Shown here: piece by piece, positions 13,584 through 21,788 of the stretch
Numbering within the stretch: position 1 is the first letter of the stretch
Layout: every line of letters begins with the position of its first letter
Assembly (NCBI GenBank): GCA_000435835.1
Contig: FR883400.1
Location: 1-37,397 of the forward strand
DNA: 37,397 bases
Reading direction: 5' to 3'
Source of the DNA: Clostridium sp. CAG:221
Lineage (GTDB): Bacteria; Bacillota; Clostridia; Clostridiales; Clostridiaceae
Notes under the pieces: model-generated
Databases searched by the model: none
Told to the model about the DNA's origin: nothing
What the model saw: the letters and a program-made list of their open reading frames with translations, nothing else
Program-made: the position numbers and the translations under genes

Positions 13584-14156
13584 ATGGAATTAAGAGATAG
13601 AAATTTTATATTAATTGATATAGAAACAACAGGATTTGATGAAAAGAAACATCAGATTTTAGAAGTTGGAATTTTAGTTATTAAAGATTTAAAACTTATA
13701 GCTCACTTTGAAGTAAAAATAAAGCATAGAGAGTATACTATAACAGCTAAAGCTATTGAAGCTAATAAAATAAATATAGTTGAACATGAGAAAGAAGCAT
13801 TATTTGAGAAAGAAGCTGCGGAAAAAATATTAGAGTTTTTAAATAAACATAAAAGTGAAGATGATGAAGGATATATTGTTATTGGCCAAAATGTACAATT
13901 TGATATTAAATTTTTAGAAGAAATGTTTTTAAGAGCATATAAAATAAAAGAATATAGACAAGTTATTAGTTATAGAAATTTAGATATAATGCAATTAGCT
14001 ATGATAAAGAATATTGAAGGCAAGATAAGTTTAGAAAAACAGGACTTAGACAGTATTTTAAAAGAATTAAATATAGAAGTACCTAAAAAGCGTCATAGAG
14101 CATTGATAGATTGTTATTTAGAATTTAAAGCTATGTGTAAATTGCTTAAAATGTAA
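13584..14156 (+). CDS. DEDDh 3'-5' exonuclease (DnaQ-like)
   Basis: A 190-residue exonuclease with all three motifs: Exo I DIETTG (D12, E14), Exo II around GQNVQFDIKFL (N and D), and Exo III HRALIDCYLEF (H and D). It equals the length of a stand-alone epsilon-like proofreading domain. Without a phage polymerase in this window it may trim replication ends, assist host polymerase or degrade host DNA. GTGAGG precedes the ATG by about eight bases. Last gene of the replication operon; a GNRA-loop terminator follows 100 bases later. Confidence 0.88.
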   Translation: MELRDRNFILIDIETTGFDEKKHQILEVGILVIKDLKLIAHFEVKIKHREYTITAKAIEANKINIVEHEKEALFEKEAAEKILEFLNKHKSEDDEGYIVIGQNVQFDIKFLEEMFLRAYKIKEYRQVISYRNLDIMQLAMIKNIEGKISLEKQDLDSILKELNIEVPKKRHRALIDCYLEFKAMCKLLKM

Positions 14157-14256
14157 TGAATAAAAAGATAAAAAGTTATTAATATGCTATAAGCATTTAA
14201 TATAAATAAATACATTTACTGAAGCAGGGATTACAAAATGCTAAAGTTAAGGTGGT

Positions 14257-14278
14257 AGAGGAGGAAACTCCTCTTTTT
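14257..14278 (+). terminator. Terminator with GAAA tetraloop
   Basis: AGAGGAG/CTCCTCT seven-bp stem closed by a GAAA loop, then five T. It lies between the replication operon and the regulatory operon at 14305. It may also act as an attenuator if the next operon's promoter lies upstream, near the small palindrome at 14184-14196. Confidence 0.85.
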
Positions 14279-14304
14279 ATAAATAATAGGAGAAATAATT
14301 AAAT

Positions 14305-14598
14305 ATGAATTATGAAAAAGAATATCAAGAAGAGGTAAAGATATTAAATGATATATATAAAAGATATGATAATTTAAGTGAAGAGGATATAGCAGGAGCT
14401 TTCCAATTACAAAAGGATGCAATACAAGCTTACTTTAGATGGTCTAGTATTAAGTATGATATAAAGAAAGATTTAAAGAGAGGACAAGCAACAGCAATAA
14501 AAGAAAGGTTAGAAGATATATGCTCATATCTTAAATACATATATACATCTAGTAAATCAGTATGGTTAAAAGCAAAAGAAGATATAAGGCATGTGTGA
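14305..14598 (+). CDS. Hypothetical helical protein, 97 residues
   Basis: AGGAG lies about 11 bases upstream of the ATG. The product is helical and charged, with EEDIAGAFQLQKDAIQAYFRW and KERLEDICSYLKYI as clear amphipathic segments. It sits directly before the late regulator gene, the place of small conserved clostridial phage proteins of unknown role. No motif recognised. Confidence 0.62.
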   Translation: MNYEKEYQEEVKILNDIYKRYDNLSEEDIAGAFQLQKDAIQAYFRWSSIKYDIKKDLKRGQATAIKERLEDICSYLKYIYTSSKSVWLKAKEDIRHV

Positions 14599-14656
14599 TA
14601 TTAAAGAAGTATTAGAAGAGGTAATAAAAATAAATTAAAGTGAAAGGATGAACAAT

Positions 14657-15154
14657 ATGGAAAATACAGATGAGATTATTAGATTAGTAGCTAAGGAAGC
14701 TATAAAAGAATTTGATAAAGAGCAAAAAGAAAAGAAAAAAAAGAAAGTATTTCATAATACTAAATTATTATTAAAGCATTATAATAGTTTAAAAACTCAT
14801 GTAGAGGAGGCTATAGATGATGTTAAGAAAATACATGTTGATTCTGAGATAGATGATATATGTAGTGATGAATTATATATTGCAAGTATAAAAAGAAGTA
14901 AAAGCAAAACACTCATAATGATTGCTCATATAGATATGGCTTTAGAGCAATTGAAACGTAAGCAGATAAAAAAAGGTACAGTAGATAAATATAATGCACT
15001 GACAAAACATTATATAGATGAAAAAAACTATGAGGAAATATCAGAAGAACTTAAATGTAGTGTTATAACTCCGAGAAGATGGATTAATGAAATGATTGAT
15101 GAATTAAGTGTTTTGTTGTTTGGAATTGATTCAAATAAATTTGAAATGATATAA
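14657..15154 (+). CDS. ArpU/sigma-region-4-like late transcription regulator
   Basis: A 165-residue protein. The C-terminal third (VDKYNALTKHYIDEKNYEEI followed by SEELKCSVITPRRWINEMID) has the layout of a sigma-70 region 4 HTH, as in the ArpU/RinA-type activators that switch on phage packaging and structural genes. The N-terminal half is a charged coiled coil with a KKKKK run. ATG 14657 is preferred over 14648 because AAAGGA lies eight bases upstream. The gene is immediately followed by the late promoter region and HNH-terminase genes, the usual position. DNA target inferred: the region 15155-15200. Confidence 0.7.
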   Translation: MENTDEIIRLVAKEAIKEFDKEQKEKKKKKVFHNTKLLLKHYNSLKTHVEEAIDDVKKIHVDSEIDDICSDELYIASIKRSKSKTLIMIAHIDMALEQLKRKQIKKGTVDKYNALTKHYIDEKNYEEISEELKCSVITPRRWINEMIDELSVLLFGIDSNKFEMI

Positions 15155-15193
15155 AGATGATAAAAAGTTGATATTTTAATGATAAATTAAACG

Positions 15194-15202
15194 TGTTATA
15201 AT
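15194..15202 (+). promoter_or_regulatory. Extended -10 promoter of the late operon
   Basis: TGTTATAAT: a TGn extension joined to a consensus TATAAT (15197-15202). No good -35 is present at 17 bases; TTGATA at 15168 is 23 bases away. That pattern suits an activator-dependent promoter. GATAAAAAGTT at 15159-15169 also occurs at 14167-14177, before the regulator operon. Confidence 0.6.
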
Positions 15203-15259
15203 GATATTGTCTAAAATAATATTTATATGTATTTGGTGAATTTTTACCTCATGTTTAGG

Positions 15260-15297
15260 AGAAGTTAGGTGTAATTTTATATCTAGCTTCTTTTTTT
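15260..15297 (+). terminator. Leader terminator before the HNH-terminase operon
   Basis: Nine-bp stem (15260-15268 with 15283-15291, one G-U pair), 14-base loop, then seven T. It stands between the extended -10 element and the first late gene, so transcripts from that promoter must pass it. This suggests antitermination or attenuation. Confidence 0.72.
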
Positions 15298-15324
15298 ATA
15301 CAGTTAATTTTAGGAGGATAAGAT

Positions 15325-15723
15325 ATGGCTTTAAATAAATTATGTTCAAGATGCCAGTGTATAATTCCTTATGGAAATAAGTTATGTGATAAGTGTGCTG
15401 ATAAGATTGGTAGTTACAGGAGCATTAGCGATAAAATATACAGACAAAGTAGACGTGATTCAAAGGAACAGAAAGTATATAAGAGTGCTATGTGGAAGAG
15501 GATAAGAGCTCAAGCTATATCTAAATCTAATGGTTTATGCGAAGAATGTATTAAGAAAGGTAAGATAAGTTATTATGATGATGTACATCATAAGATACCT
15601 ATTAAGGTTGATATTAGCAAAGCTTATGATTTAAATAATTTAATTTGTTTGTGCAGAACTTGTCATATAAAAGCACATAAGGCACTAAATTGCAAGGGGG
15701 AGGGGGGAGTTGGAAAGTTTTAG
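15325..15723 (+). CDS. HNH endonuclease (packaging-associated)
   Basis: A 132-residue HNH protein. An N-terminal zinc-binding region (CSRC...CDKC) is followed by the HNH fold: CEEC, VHHKIPI with the catalytic histidines, and NLICLCRTCHIKAH. HNH proteins directly upstream of terminase small subunits take part in cos cleavage with terminase in HK97-like phages. AGGAGG lies eight bases before the ATG. The 3' end is G-rich (two G runs) and contributes one arm of the dyad at 15704-15772. Confidence 0.9.
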   Translation: MALNKLCSRCQCIIPYGNKLCDKCADKIGSYRSISDKIYRQSRRDSKEQKVYKSAMWKRIRAQAISKSNGLCEECIKKGKISYYDDVHHKIPIKVDISKAYDLNNLICLCRTCHIKAHKALNCKGEGGVGKF

Positions 15724-15772
15724 GGAAAAGATTGCGTAGCGTTGCTTCACTTTTTCGCAGAAAAAACTCCCC
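15704..15772. other. GC-rich dyad between HNH and terS: cos-site candidate
   Basis: GGGGAGTT (15704-15711) is complementary to AACTCCCC (15765-15772). The 53 bases between contain a smaller TGCG/CGCA pair. Much more GC-rich than its surroundings, no long T-run, located exactly between the HNH and terS genes, where cos sites of HNH-terminase phages tend to lie. Confidence 0.4.
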
Positions 15773-15799
15773 AATGAAATTTTTTGAAAGGAGAATGGT

Positions 15800-16318
15800 A
15801 TGGCTAAGCAAAAATTACCCATTGAAGTAATAAAAGCAAGAGGACGCAAACACTTGACAAAATCAGAGATTGCAGAGCGTGAGGCTGGTCAAATAAAAGC
15901 TAATTTTGATAAAATTAGAGCACCTTCCTACCTAACAAAAGAGCAAAAAAAAGAGTTCAAAAACATATCAAATGAGCTAAAAAAACTCGGTATTTTATCA
16001 AATTTAGATTGTGATTCACTAGCTAGATTTTTACAACATCAAAGTCAATGGATAGAAATAACTGAACAATTAAGAAAAACTCCAATGATGATTAAAGAAG
16101 TTAGGGAAGTTTTAAATTTGGAAGGGGAAATAATATTTAAAGAATTTGAAGTTGTAAATCCAGAGCATGATAAACTTATGAGAAAACAGGAAAAACAATT
16201 TGCTTTATGTAGATTAGGTGCAAGTGATTTTGGTTTAACAATAACTAGTAGATGTAAATTAGTTATTCCTAAAGCTGAAGAGAAACCTAAAAATAAATTT
16301 AATAAATTTGCTAAGTGA
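15800..16318 (+). CDS. Terminase small subunit, P27 family
   Basis: A 172-residue protein with the N-terminal signature of P27-type small terminases (basic start, then IRAPSYLTKEQKKEFKNISN and LGILSNLDCDSLARF). The C-terminus is basic. It recognises phage DNA at the packaging site and hands it to the large subunit. AAGGAGA lies eight bases upstream. Six bases separate it from the large subunit gene. Confidence 0.88.
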   Translation: MAKQKLPIEVIKARGRKHLTKSEIAEREAGQIKANFDKIRAPSYLTKEQKKEFKNISNELKKLGILSNLDCDSLARFLQHQSQWIEITEQLRKTPMMIKEVREVLNLEGEIIFKEFEVVNPEHDKLMRKQEKQFALCRLGASDFGLTITSRCKLVIPKAEEKPKNKFNKFAK

Positions 16319-16324
16319 TAAGTT

Positions 16325-18061
16325 ATGGTAGATAGAGTAACTGAATATTGCAAAGATGTGTTAAATGGAAAAATTGTTGCAGGAAAGCTTGTAAAGTTAG
16401 CTGCTAAAAGGCACTTAGATGATTTAGAAAAGAGTAAATTAGCACCGTTTAAATATGAATTTGATGTAGAAAAATCCTTAGATATTATTGATTATGCAGA
16501 AACATTAGTAATTGCAGAAGGTGAAGATCCTATACAAGTTTCCTTATATCCGTTTCAAGCATTTATATTAGGAAGTTTAAATGGTTGGGTAACAAAAGGA
16601 ACTGGATATAGGAGATTTAGAACATCATATATACAGTTAGCAAGACAAAATGGTAAATCATTTTTAAATGGAATAATAGGAACATATTATGGCAATTTTG
16701 ATTCATATAAATATGGACAAATATATTGCACTGCTACAAAGAAGGACCAAGCTAGAATTGTATTTGATGAAATGGTGAAATTTATTAATGCAGATGAAGA
16801 ACTTGGTGAGTTATTTAAGATAAAAGATTATGAAAGTGTTATTGAGTGCTTACTTACAAATTCTAAAATAAAAGCTTTAAGCAGTGATGTAAAGCGTATT
16901 GATGGATTTAGACCTTTAGTTGGAATAGTAGATGAATATCATGGTCATAGAACTAACCAAATGTATAAGTTATTAGAGGGTGGAATTAAAAAAATGAAAC
17001 AAGCCCTAATAAGCATAATAACTACTGCTGGTTTTGATTTAAGTTATCCATGTTATAAACAATATGAATACTGCAAAGGCGTGCTAGAAGGAGTCTTCAC
17101 TAATGATTCTCAATTTATATTTATAGCACAATTAGATGAAGATGATGATATATGGTTGCCTGAAAATTGGATAAAGGCTAATCCAACGCTTGAATATGAT
17201 CCTGAAGCACTTGAGAATTTAATACCAATTGCAGAGCAAGTAAAAGCAGTTGGTGGAGAAGATTTAAGAGATTTTATAACTAAGCAGCTTAATATATGGA
17301 TGCAGTTTACTGATAATCAGTACATAACTCAAGAACAATGGAAAAAATGTAAAAGTAAATTAACATTAGAAGATTTTAGAGGAAAGAACTGTGTAGTTGG
17401 AATAGATTTATCAAGTGGAGGAGATTTAACATCAATTGCATTAATATTTGCTTCAGTAAATGATGAAAATAAAAAGAAATATTATGTATATTCACATAGT
17501 TTTATACCAGCTAAAAGAGTTGCAGAACATATAAAAACTGATGATGTGCCTTATGATATATGGATTAAAAATGGGTTATTAACAACAACAGAAACATTAG
17601 GTGGAGTAAAAACAGATTATAAGTATATTATAAAATTTTTAGAAGATTTAAGAGAAAAATATAATATTACATATGAGAAAATAGGTTATGATCCACATAA
17701 TGCAGATGCTTTTTTAAGTGATTTAGAAAATATTTGTCCTGAATGTGTAGAGATTTATCAAAGTCATAAATATTTAAATGATGCTACTGATGATTTTAGG
17801 TTAGAAGTTGAAGCAGGAAATGTTGAATATGATGAAAAGAATGAATTACTTGCATGGTCAATTACAAATGCTAAAACAGTTTCTAATTCATATGGAGAAA
17901 TTAAAATTGATAAAGATAGAAGAAATAAAAGAATAGATCCAGTTGATGCTGTAATAAATGGATACAAATTAATGTTTAAAGTAGAAATCAGAAGAACCGA
18001 TATAAATAAATCTGCTGAAAAGTTTTTAGAATTATTTGGCAAGGAAAGGATTATAGGGTGA
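16325..18061 (+). CDS. Terminase large subunit
   Basis: A 578-residue packaging motor. The ATPase domain has the Walker A-like ARQNGKS (about 105-112) and Walker B GIVDEYHGHR (about 198-207). The RNase H-like nuclease domain has acidic residues in VVGIDLSSGGDLTS (about 358-371), GYDPHNADAF and DPVDAVINGY near the end. Length and motif order fit the Terminase_1/HK97 group. Its stop overlaps the portal start (GTGA). ATG 16325 has AAGTGATAAG upstream, a weak site, so coupling with terS is likely. Confidence 0.95.
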   Translation: MVDRVTEYCKDVLNGKIVAGKLVKLAAKRHLDDLEKSKLAPFKYEFDVEKSLDIIDYAETLVIAEGEDPIQVSLYPFQAFILGSLNGWVTKGTGYRRFRTSYIQLARQNGKSFLNGIIGTYYGNFDSYKYGQIYCTATKKDQARIVFDEMVKFINADEELGELFKIKDYESVIECLLTNSKIKALSSDVKRIDGFRPLVGIVDEYHGHRTNQMYKLLEGGIKKMKQALISIITTAGFDLSYPCYKQYEYCKGVLEGVFTNDSQFIFIAQLDEDDDIWLPENWIKANPTLEYDPEALENLIPIAEQVKAVGGEDLRDFITKQLNIWMQFTDNQYITQEQWKKCKSKLTLEDFRGKNCVVGIDLSSGGDLTSIALIFASVNDENKKKYYVYSHSFIPAKRVAEHIKTDDVPYDIWIKNGLLTTTETLGGVKTDYKYIIKFLEDLREKYNITYEKIGYDPHNADAFLSDLENICPECVEIYQSHKYLNDATDDFRLEVEAGNVEYDEKNELLAWSITNAKTVSNSYGEIKIDKDRRNKRIDPVDAVINGYKLMFKVEIRRTDINKSAEKFLELFGKERIIG

Positions 18062-19314
18062 GTTGGTTAGATAATATTAAAATTAAATTAAACAAAGTTT
18101 TTTCAGTAGTTAATATGAAACCGATAAGTAGTTCGGAAACAGAACTTATAGAATGGTTAGGATTAAGAAATGAAAATAAAAAAATAACAAGTGAAATTAC
18201 GTATTTTACTTGTTTAAAAATGTTATCTGAAACTATAGCTAAAATGCCTATAAAGTTTTATGAAAAAACAGAGGATGGAATAAAAGAAGCTGAGTCTAAC
18301 AATGTATATAAGTTATTGAAATATAGACCTAATAGAATAATGACTCCAACTATATTTTGGGCTACTGTAGAAAATAATAGAAATCATTACGGAAATGCTT
18401 ATGTGTGGATAAGGAGTAATTTTAAAAGAAAAAAATTTGGCATGGAATATGAGGTACAGGATTTATGGATAATGCCTTCAGATGATGTTAGCGTAATAGT
18501 TGATGATAAAGGTATATTTGGAGGAAGTGGAAAAATATTTTACAAATATTCTGATAAATTAACAGGTTCTCAATATATATTTCCTGATTCAGAGGTAATG
18601 CATTTTAAAACAAGTATGACTTTTAATGGGATTTTGGGAATCCCAGTTAGTGATATACTTAATAGTGTTATTCAAGGTGGATTGGAAAGTCAAAACTTTA
18701 TAAATAATTTATATAAAAAAGGTTTATCACCAAAACTTTCTTTACAATATACAGGTGATTTAAATAAAGAAAATGAAAGTAAATTATTAGAAACATATGA
18801 GTATTATGTAGAAAGAGCTAATAAAGCTATAAATATTATACCAGTTCCTATAGGGATGCAGTTGTCACCAGTAAATTTAAAATTAACAGAAAGTCAATTT
18901 TTTGAGTTAAAAAAACATACAGCTTTACAAATTGCATCTGCATTTGGAGTAAAGCCAAATCAAATAAATGATTTTGATAAGAGTTCGTATTCAAATAGCG
19001 AAATGCAACAGCTTTCGTTTTATGTTGATACAGCTCTTTTTATTATTAAGCAATATGAAGAAATAATAAATTATTATCTATTAAGTGAAGAGGATAAAGA
19101 GGCTGGAAGATATTTTAAATTTAATGAAAATGCCATTCTTAGAACTGATGCAAAAACCCAACAAGAAATATTATGTTCATATGTTAATAATGGTATTTAT
19201 GCTACCAATGAAGCTAGAAGTATATTAGACTTACCTAAGCAAGAAGGTGGAGATAAAAGTATTGTTAATGGAAACTATATTCCGTTAACTAGAGTTGGGG
19301 ATCAATACACATAA
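18058..19314 (+). CDS. Portal protein, HK97 type
   Basis: A 418-residue portal protein that forms the dodecameric DNA gate. Family features include the N-terminal TYFTCLKMLSETIAKMPIKF, VENNRNHYGNAYVWI and the C-terminal QIASAFGVKPNQINDF followed by SEMQQLSFYVDT. GTG start, overlapping the terminase stop. The protease gene follows after 14 bases. Confidence 0.93.
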   Translation: MSWLDNIKIKLNKVFSVVNMKPISSSETELIEWLGLRNENKKITSEITYFTCLKMLSETIAKMPIKFYEKTEDGIKEAESNNVYKLLKYRPNRIMTPTIFWATVENNRNHYGNAYVWIRSNFKRKKFGMEYEVQDLWIMPSDDVSVIVDDKGIFGGSGKIFYKYSDKLTGSQYIFPDSEVMHFKTSMTFNGILGIPVSDILNSVIQGGLESQNFINNLYKKGLSPKLSLQYTGDLNKENESKLLETYEYYVERANKAINIIPVPIGMQLSPVNLKLTESQFFELKKHTALQIASAFGVKPNQINDFDKSSYSNSEMQQLSFYVDTALFIIKQYEEIINYYLLSEEDKEAGRYFKFNENAILRTDAKTQQEILCSYVNNGIYATNEARSILDLPKQEGGDKSIVNGNYIPLTRVGDQYT

Positions 19315-19328
19315 ATTAGGAGGTTATA

Positions 19329-20153
19329 ATGAATTCGATTTTTAATTTTAATATTAAGAATTCTAAAACTAAAAAATTAGAAAATAAAGGTGCTTTGGAA
19401 ATTAAAAATGCAACTGAAGATAGAGCAGAGTTATATTTCTATGGAGATATAGTGTCAAATAGTTGGCAATCTTATTGGTATGAAGAAGATAAAGCACCAC
19501 AAGATATAGTAGATTTTTTAAATCAAATTGAAGATACAAAAGAACTTAATATTTATATAAATTCTGGTGGGGGATCAGTATATGGTGGTTTAGCTATATA
19601 CAATATCTTGAAAAGGCATAAAGGAAAGAAAATAGTTACTGTAGATGGCATTGCAGCTAGTATTGCTTCTATTATAGCTTTAGCTGGTGATGAAATTATA
19701 ATATCTAAAAGTGCACAATTCATGATACATAAACCATGGATACAGTGCTCAGGAAATGCTTCAGAACTTAGAGCGTCGGCAGATGTATTAGATAAATGTC
19801 AAAAATCTATAACAGCTATATATATGGAAAATGTACTAGAAGGTATTAGTGAAGAAACGATAACCCAATTAATTAATAAAGAAACTTGGATGACAGGAGA
19901 AGAAGCATCTAAGTATTTTAATATAAAAGTAAATGATGATAAAGAAATATTTGCTTGTGAAAGTGATTATTTTGAAAAATATAATAATACTCCATCTACT
20001 ATAATGAATCAAAAGAAAAATAATGAAAAATTTTTAAGTGATGATCATATAGAACAAATAACTGATAAAGTACTCAAATGTATTGATAATAAAAAGAAAG
20101 ATGAAGAAAAAATAAAAATTTTAAATGATATATCATTAATATCATTTATGTAA
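19329..20153 (+). CDS. Head maturation protease, ClpP-like
   Basis: A 274-residue S14-family prohead protease. INSGGGSVYGGLAIYN (77-92) is the oxyanion/substrate loop, S111 in DGIAAS is the nucleophile and H134 in FMIHKP the base; the acidic residue lies in the segment after MTGEEA. It cleaves capsid scaffold during maturation. AGGAGG lies five to six bases before the ATG. The C-terminal 60 residues are charged and may serve as scaffold. Confidence 0.93.
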   Translation: MNSIFNFNIKNSKTKKLENKGALEIKNATEDRAELYFYGDIVSNSWQSYWYEEDKAPQDIVDFLNQIEDTKELNIYINSGGGSVYGGLAIYNILKRHKGKKIVTVDGIAASIASIIALAGDEIIISKSAQFMIHKPWIQCSGNASELRASADVLDKCQKSITAIYMENVLEGISEETITQLINKETWMTGEEASKYFNIKVNDDKEIFACESDYFEKYNNTPSTIMNQKKNNEKFLSDDHIEQITDKVLKCIDNKKKDEEKIKILNDISLISFM

Positions 20154-20169
20154 AGTGGAGGAATTTGTA

Positions 20170-21330
20170 ATGAACAAAGAGATTAAAAAGTTGGCTAGAG
20201 AGATAAAAAACAAACAAGAAGAAATTAAACAATTAGCATCAGAAGGAAATATAGAAGAGTCTAAATTAGCTAAGGAAGAGTTAATAAAAATGCAAGCAAA
20301 GTTTGAAGTCTTATTTGATTTAGATGATGACTATAGCGAAGCTGAAAGAAATAATGCTTTAAATAAAGGTAAAATATTAAATGGAAAAGAAGATTCAAAA
20401 GAAGTAGAAAATTCATTTATAAATGCTATAAAAGCTGGTTTATTAAAACAACAAGTTTCAGAGAAAGATATGAGAATATTAAGTAATTCTATGAAAGAAG
20501 GAACAGATGCAGATGGAGGTTTAACAGTACCTAAGGATATACAAACATCTATAAAAGAATTAAGAAGGGGCCAAGATGCATTAGAAAATTACGTAAATGT
20601 AGAAAAAGTATCAACTCTTAGTGGCTCAAGAGTTATAGAAAAATATGCAGAACATACACCATTTGATAATGTTGAAGAAGAATCAGAATTTCCAGATGTA
20701 TCTACACCTCAATTTGAAAATATTCCATATAAAATTAAAAAGAAAGGTGGAATTTTAAAAGTAACAAGAGAATTATTACAAGATACTGCTGAAAATATAT
20801 TAAGTTATTTAAGAAGATGGATAGCTAAAAAGAGTAAGGCAACGAGAAATGCATTAATAATAAATAAAATAAATGAAATGACAAATGGAAAAGAAGTTGC
20901 AATAACAGGGGTAGATGATATTAAAAAAATATTCAATGTGAATTTAGATCCAGATATAGCATCTGGTTCAATAATTATAACAAATCAAGATGGATTTAAT
21001 TGGTTAGATACTCAAAAAGATGCAACAGGAAATTATATCCTTCAATCAGACCCAACTCAAAGAACTAAAGAATTATTATTTGGAAAATATCCTATAGTAA
21101 AGATGTCAAATAAAACTTTAAAAACTACAGCTAAAAAGGCACCTTTTATTTGTGGAGACTTAAAGGAAGCAATAACTTTATTTGATAGAGAGAATATGAC
21201 TATTGAAATTTCAACTGAAGCAGGTGATTTATGGAATAAAGACCAGACAGGAATAAAAGTAAGGGAAAGACTTGATATACAAGCAGTTGATTCTGAAGCA
21301 ATTATTAAAGGGCAAATAACATTACCCTAG
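20170..21330 (+). CDS. Major capsid protein, HK97 fold
   Basis: A 386-residue capsid protein. The N-terminal 75 residues (KEIKKLAREIKNKQEEIKQL and onward) form a charged coiled-coil delta domain likely removed by the protease. The mature fold begins near ALNKG or EGTDADGGLTVPKDI, with KIKKKGGILKVTRELLQDT and a C-terminal GIKVRERLDIQAVD typical of the family. ATG 20170 has GGAGG eight bases upstream; GTG 20155 would include that site. The gene ends CCC-TAG, and the +1 frame continues for 43 codons (see next entry), so a minor 429-residue form is likely. Confidence 0.93.
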   Translation: MNKEIKKLAREIKNKQEEIKQLASEGNIEESKLAKEELIKMQAKFEVLFDLDDDYSEAERNNALNKGKILNGKEDSKEVENSFINAIKAGLLKQQVSEKDMRILSNSMKEGTDADGGLTVPKDIQTSIKELRRGQDALENYVNVEKVSTLSGSRVIEKYAEHTPFDNVEEESEFPDVSTPQFENIPYKIKKKGGILKVTRELLQDTAENILSYLRRWIAKKSKATRNALIINKINEMTNGKEVAITGVDDIKKIFNVNLDPDIASGSIIITNQDGFNWLDTQKDATGNYILQSDPTQRTKELLFGKYPIVKMSNKTLKTTAKKAPFICGDLKEAITLFDRENMTIEISTEAGDLWNKDQTGIKVRERLDIQAVDSEAIIKGQITLP

Positions 21331-21460
21331 TGAAGCCCCAATTAGTTTAGAAGTTAAAACATTGCAAGAGTTAAAAGAAATAGCAGAAAGTAAGGGGCTT
21401 GAATTTAAAAGAAATATAAAAAAGGCTGAAATAATAGAGCTTATAAATTCAAATAATTAA
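21329..21460 (+). CDS. Capsid C-terminal extension in the +1 frame
   Basis: Directly after CCC (21325-21327) the +1 frame reads 43 codons to the TAA at 21458-21460. Its product has a SAP/Rho-N-like helical hairpin (LQELKEIAESKGLEFKRNI then KKAEIIELI), a domain often fused to the C-terminus of HK97-fold capsids. There is no ATG or GTG; the only start codon is TTG 21360, which lacks a ribosome binding site. Shift from CCC to CCT in the P site would join it to the capsid. AAGCCCC (21333-21339) can pair with GGGGCTT (21394-21400), a stimulatory stem starting two bases after the stop codon. Frameshifting is inferred. Confidence 0.7.
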   Translation, partial: SEAPISLEVKTLQELKEIAESKGLEFKRNIKKAEIIELINSNN

Positions 21461-21485
21461 AATGTGTCCAAGTTGGGCACATTTT
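21459..21485 (+). terminator. 27-base hairpin, copy 2 (after capsid)
   Basis: Identical in all 27 bases to 11921-11947, here followed by T to 21487. It overlaps the stop codon of the capsid extension and would reduce transcription into the connector genes, giving more capsid mRNA than downstream mRNA. Confidence 0.72.
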
Positions 21486-21500
21486 TTCAGTAGGTGCAAA

Positions 21501-21773
21501 ATGATATTAACACTTGAAGAAACTAAAAAATATTTAAAAGTAGATTATGATGATGAAGATGAAGAAATCAAAGATTTAATACAAGCAGCAGAAATATATT
21601 TAAAACAAGCAACTGGAAAAGAATTTGACTCCACCAATCCTTTAGCAAAACTTTATTGTAAATGTCTAGTTTATGAATGGTTTAGATATAAAGGGGTTAT
21701 GGGTGATAAAACTGTTTCTGATAAAACCAAATACACTTTACAAAGTATTGCATTACAACTGAAATATACTTAA
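21501..21773 (+). CDS. Head-tail connector, gp6-like
   Basis: A 90-residue adaptor. LTLEETKKYLKVDYDDEDEEI, LIQAAEIYLKQATGK and a C-terminal helical pair are the gp6/gp15-type connector pattern. It forms the ring below the portal. ATG 21501 has GTAGGTG five to eight bases upstream. An in-frame ATG at 21462 lies within the hairpin stem and is not credible. First gene after the capsid attenuator. Confidence 0.85.
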   Translation: MILTLEETKKYLKVDYDDEDEEIKDLIQAAEIYLKQATGKEFDSTNPLAKLYCKCLVYEWFRYKGVMGDKTVSDKTKYTLQSIALQLKYT

Positions 21774-21788
21774 ATAGAGGTGGATAGA

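Noticed and set aside
14591..14638. 15-codon ORF between the 14305 gene and the late regulator
   Set aside because: Too short to support as a gene, with no clear ribosome binding site or recognisable product.
21360..21460. Capsid extension as an independent gene from TTG 21360
   Set aside because: No Shine-Dalgarno sequence in front, and the open frame extends upstream of it to the CCC-TAG site. Kept only as the weaker alternative to frameshifting.
21462..21500. N-terminal extension of the head-tail connector from ATG 21462
   Set aside because: The ATG lies in the stem of the 27-base hairpin and has no ribosome binding site; ATG 21501 has GTAGGTG.
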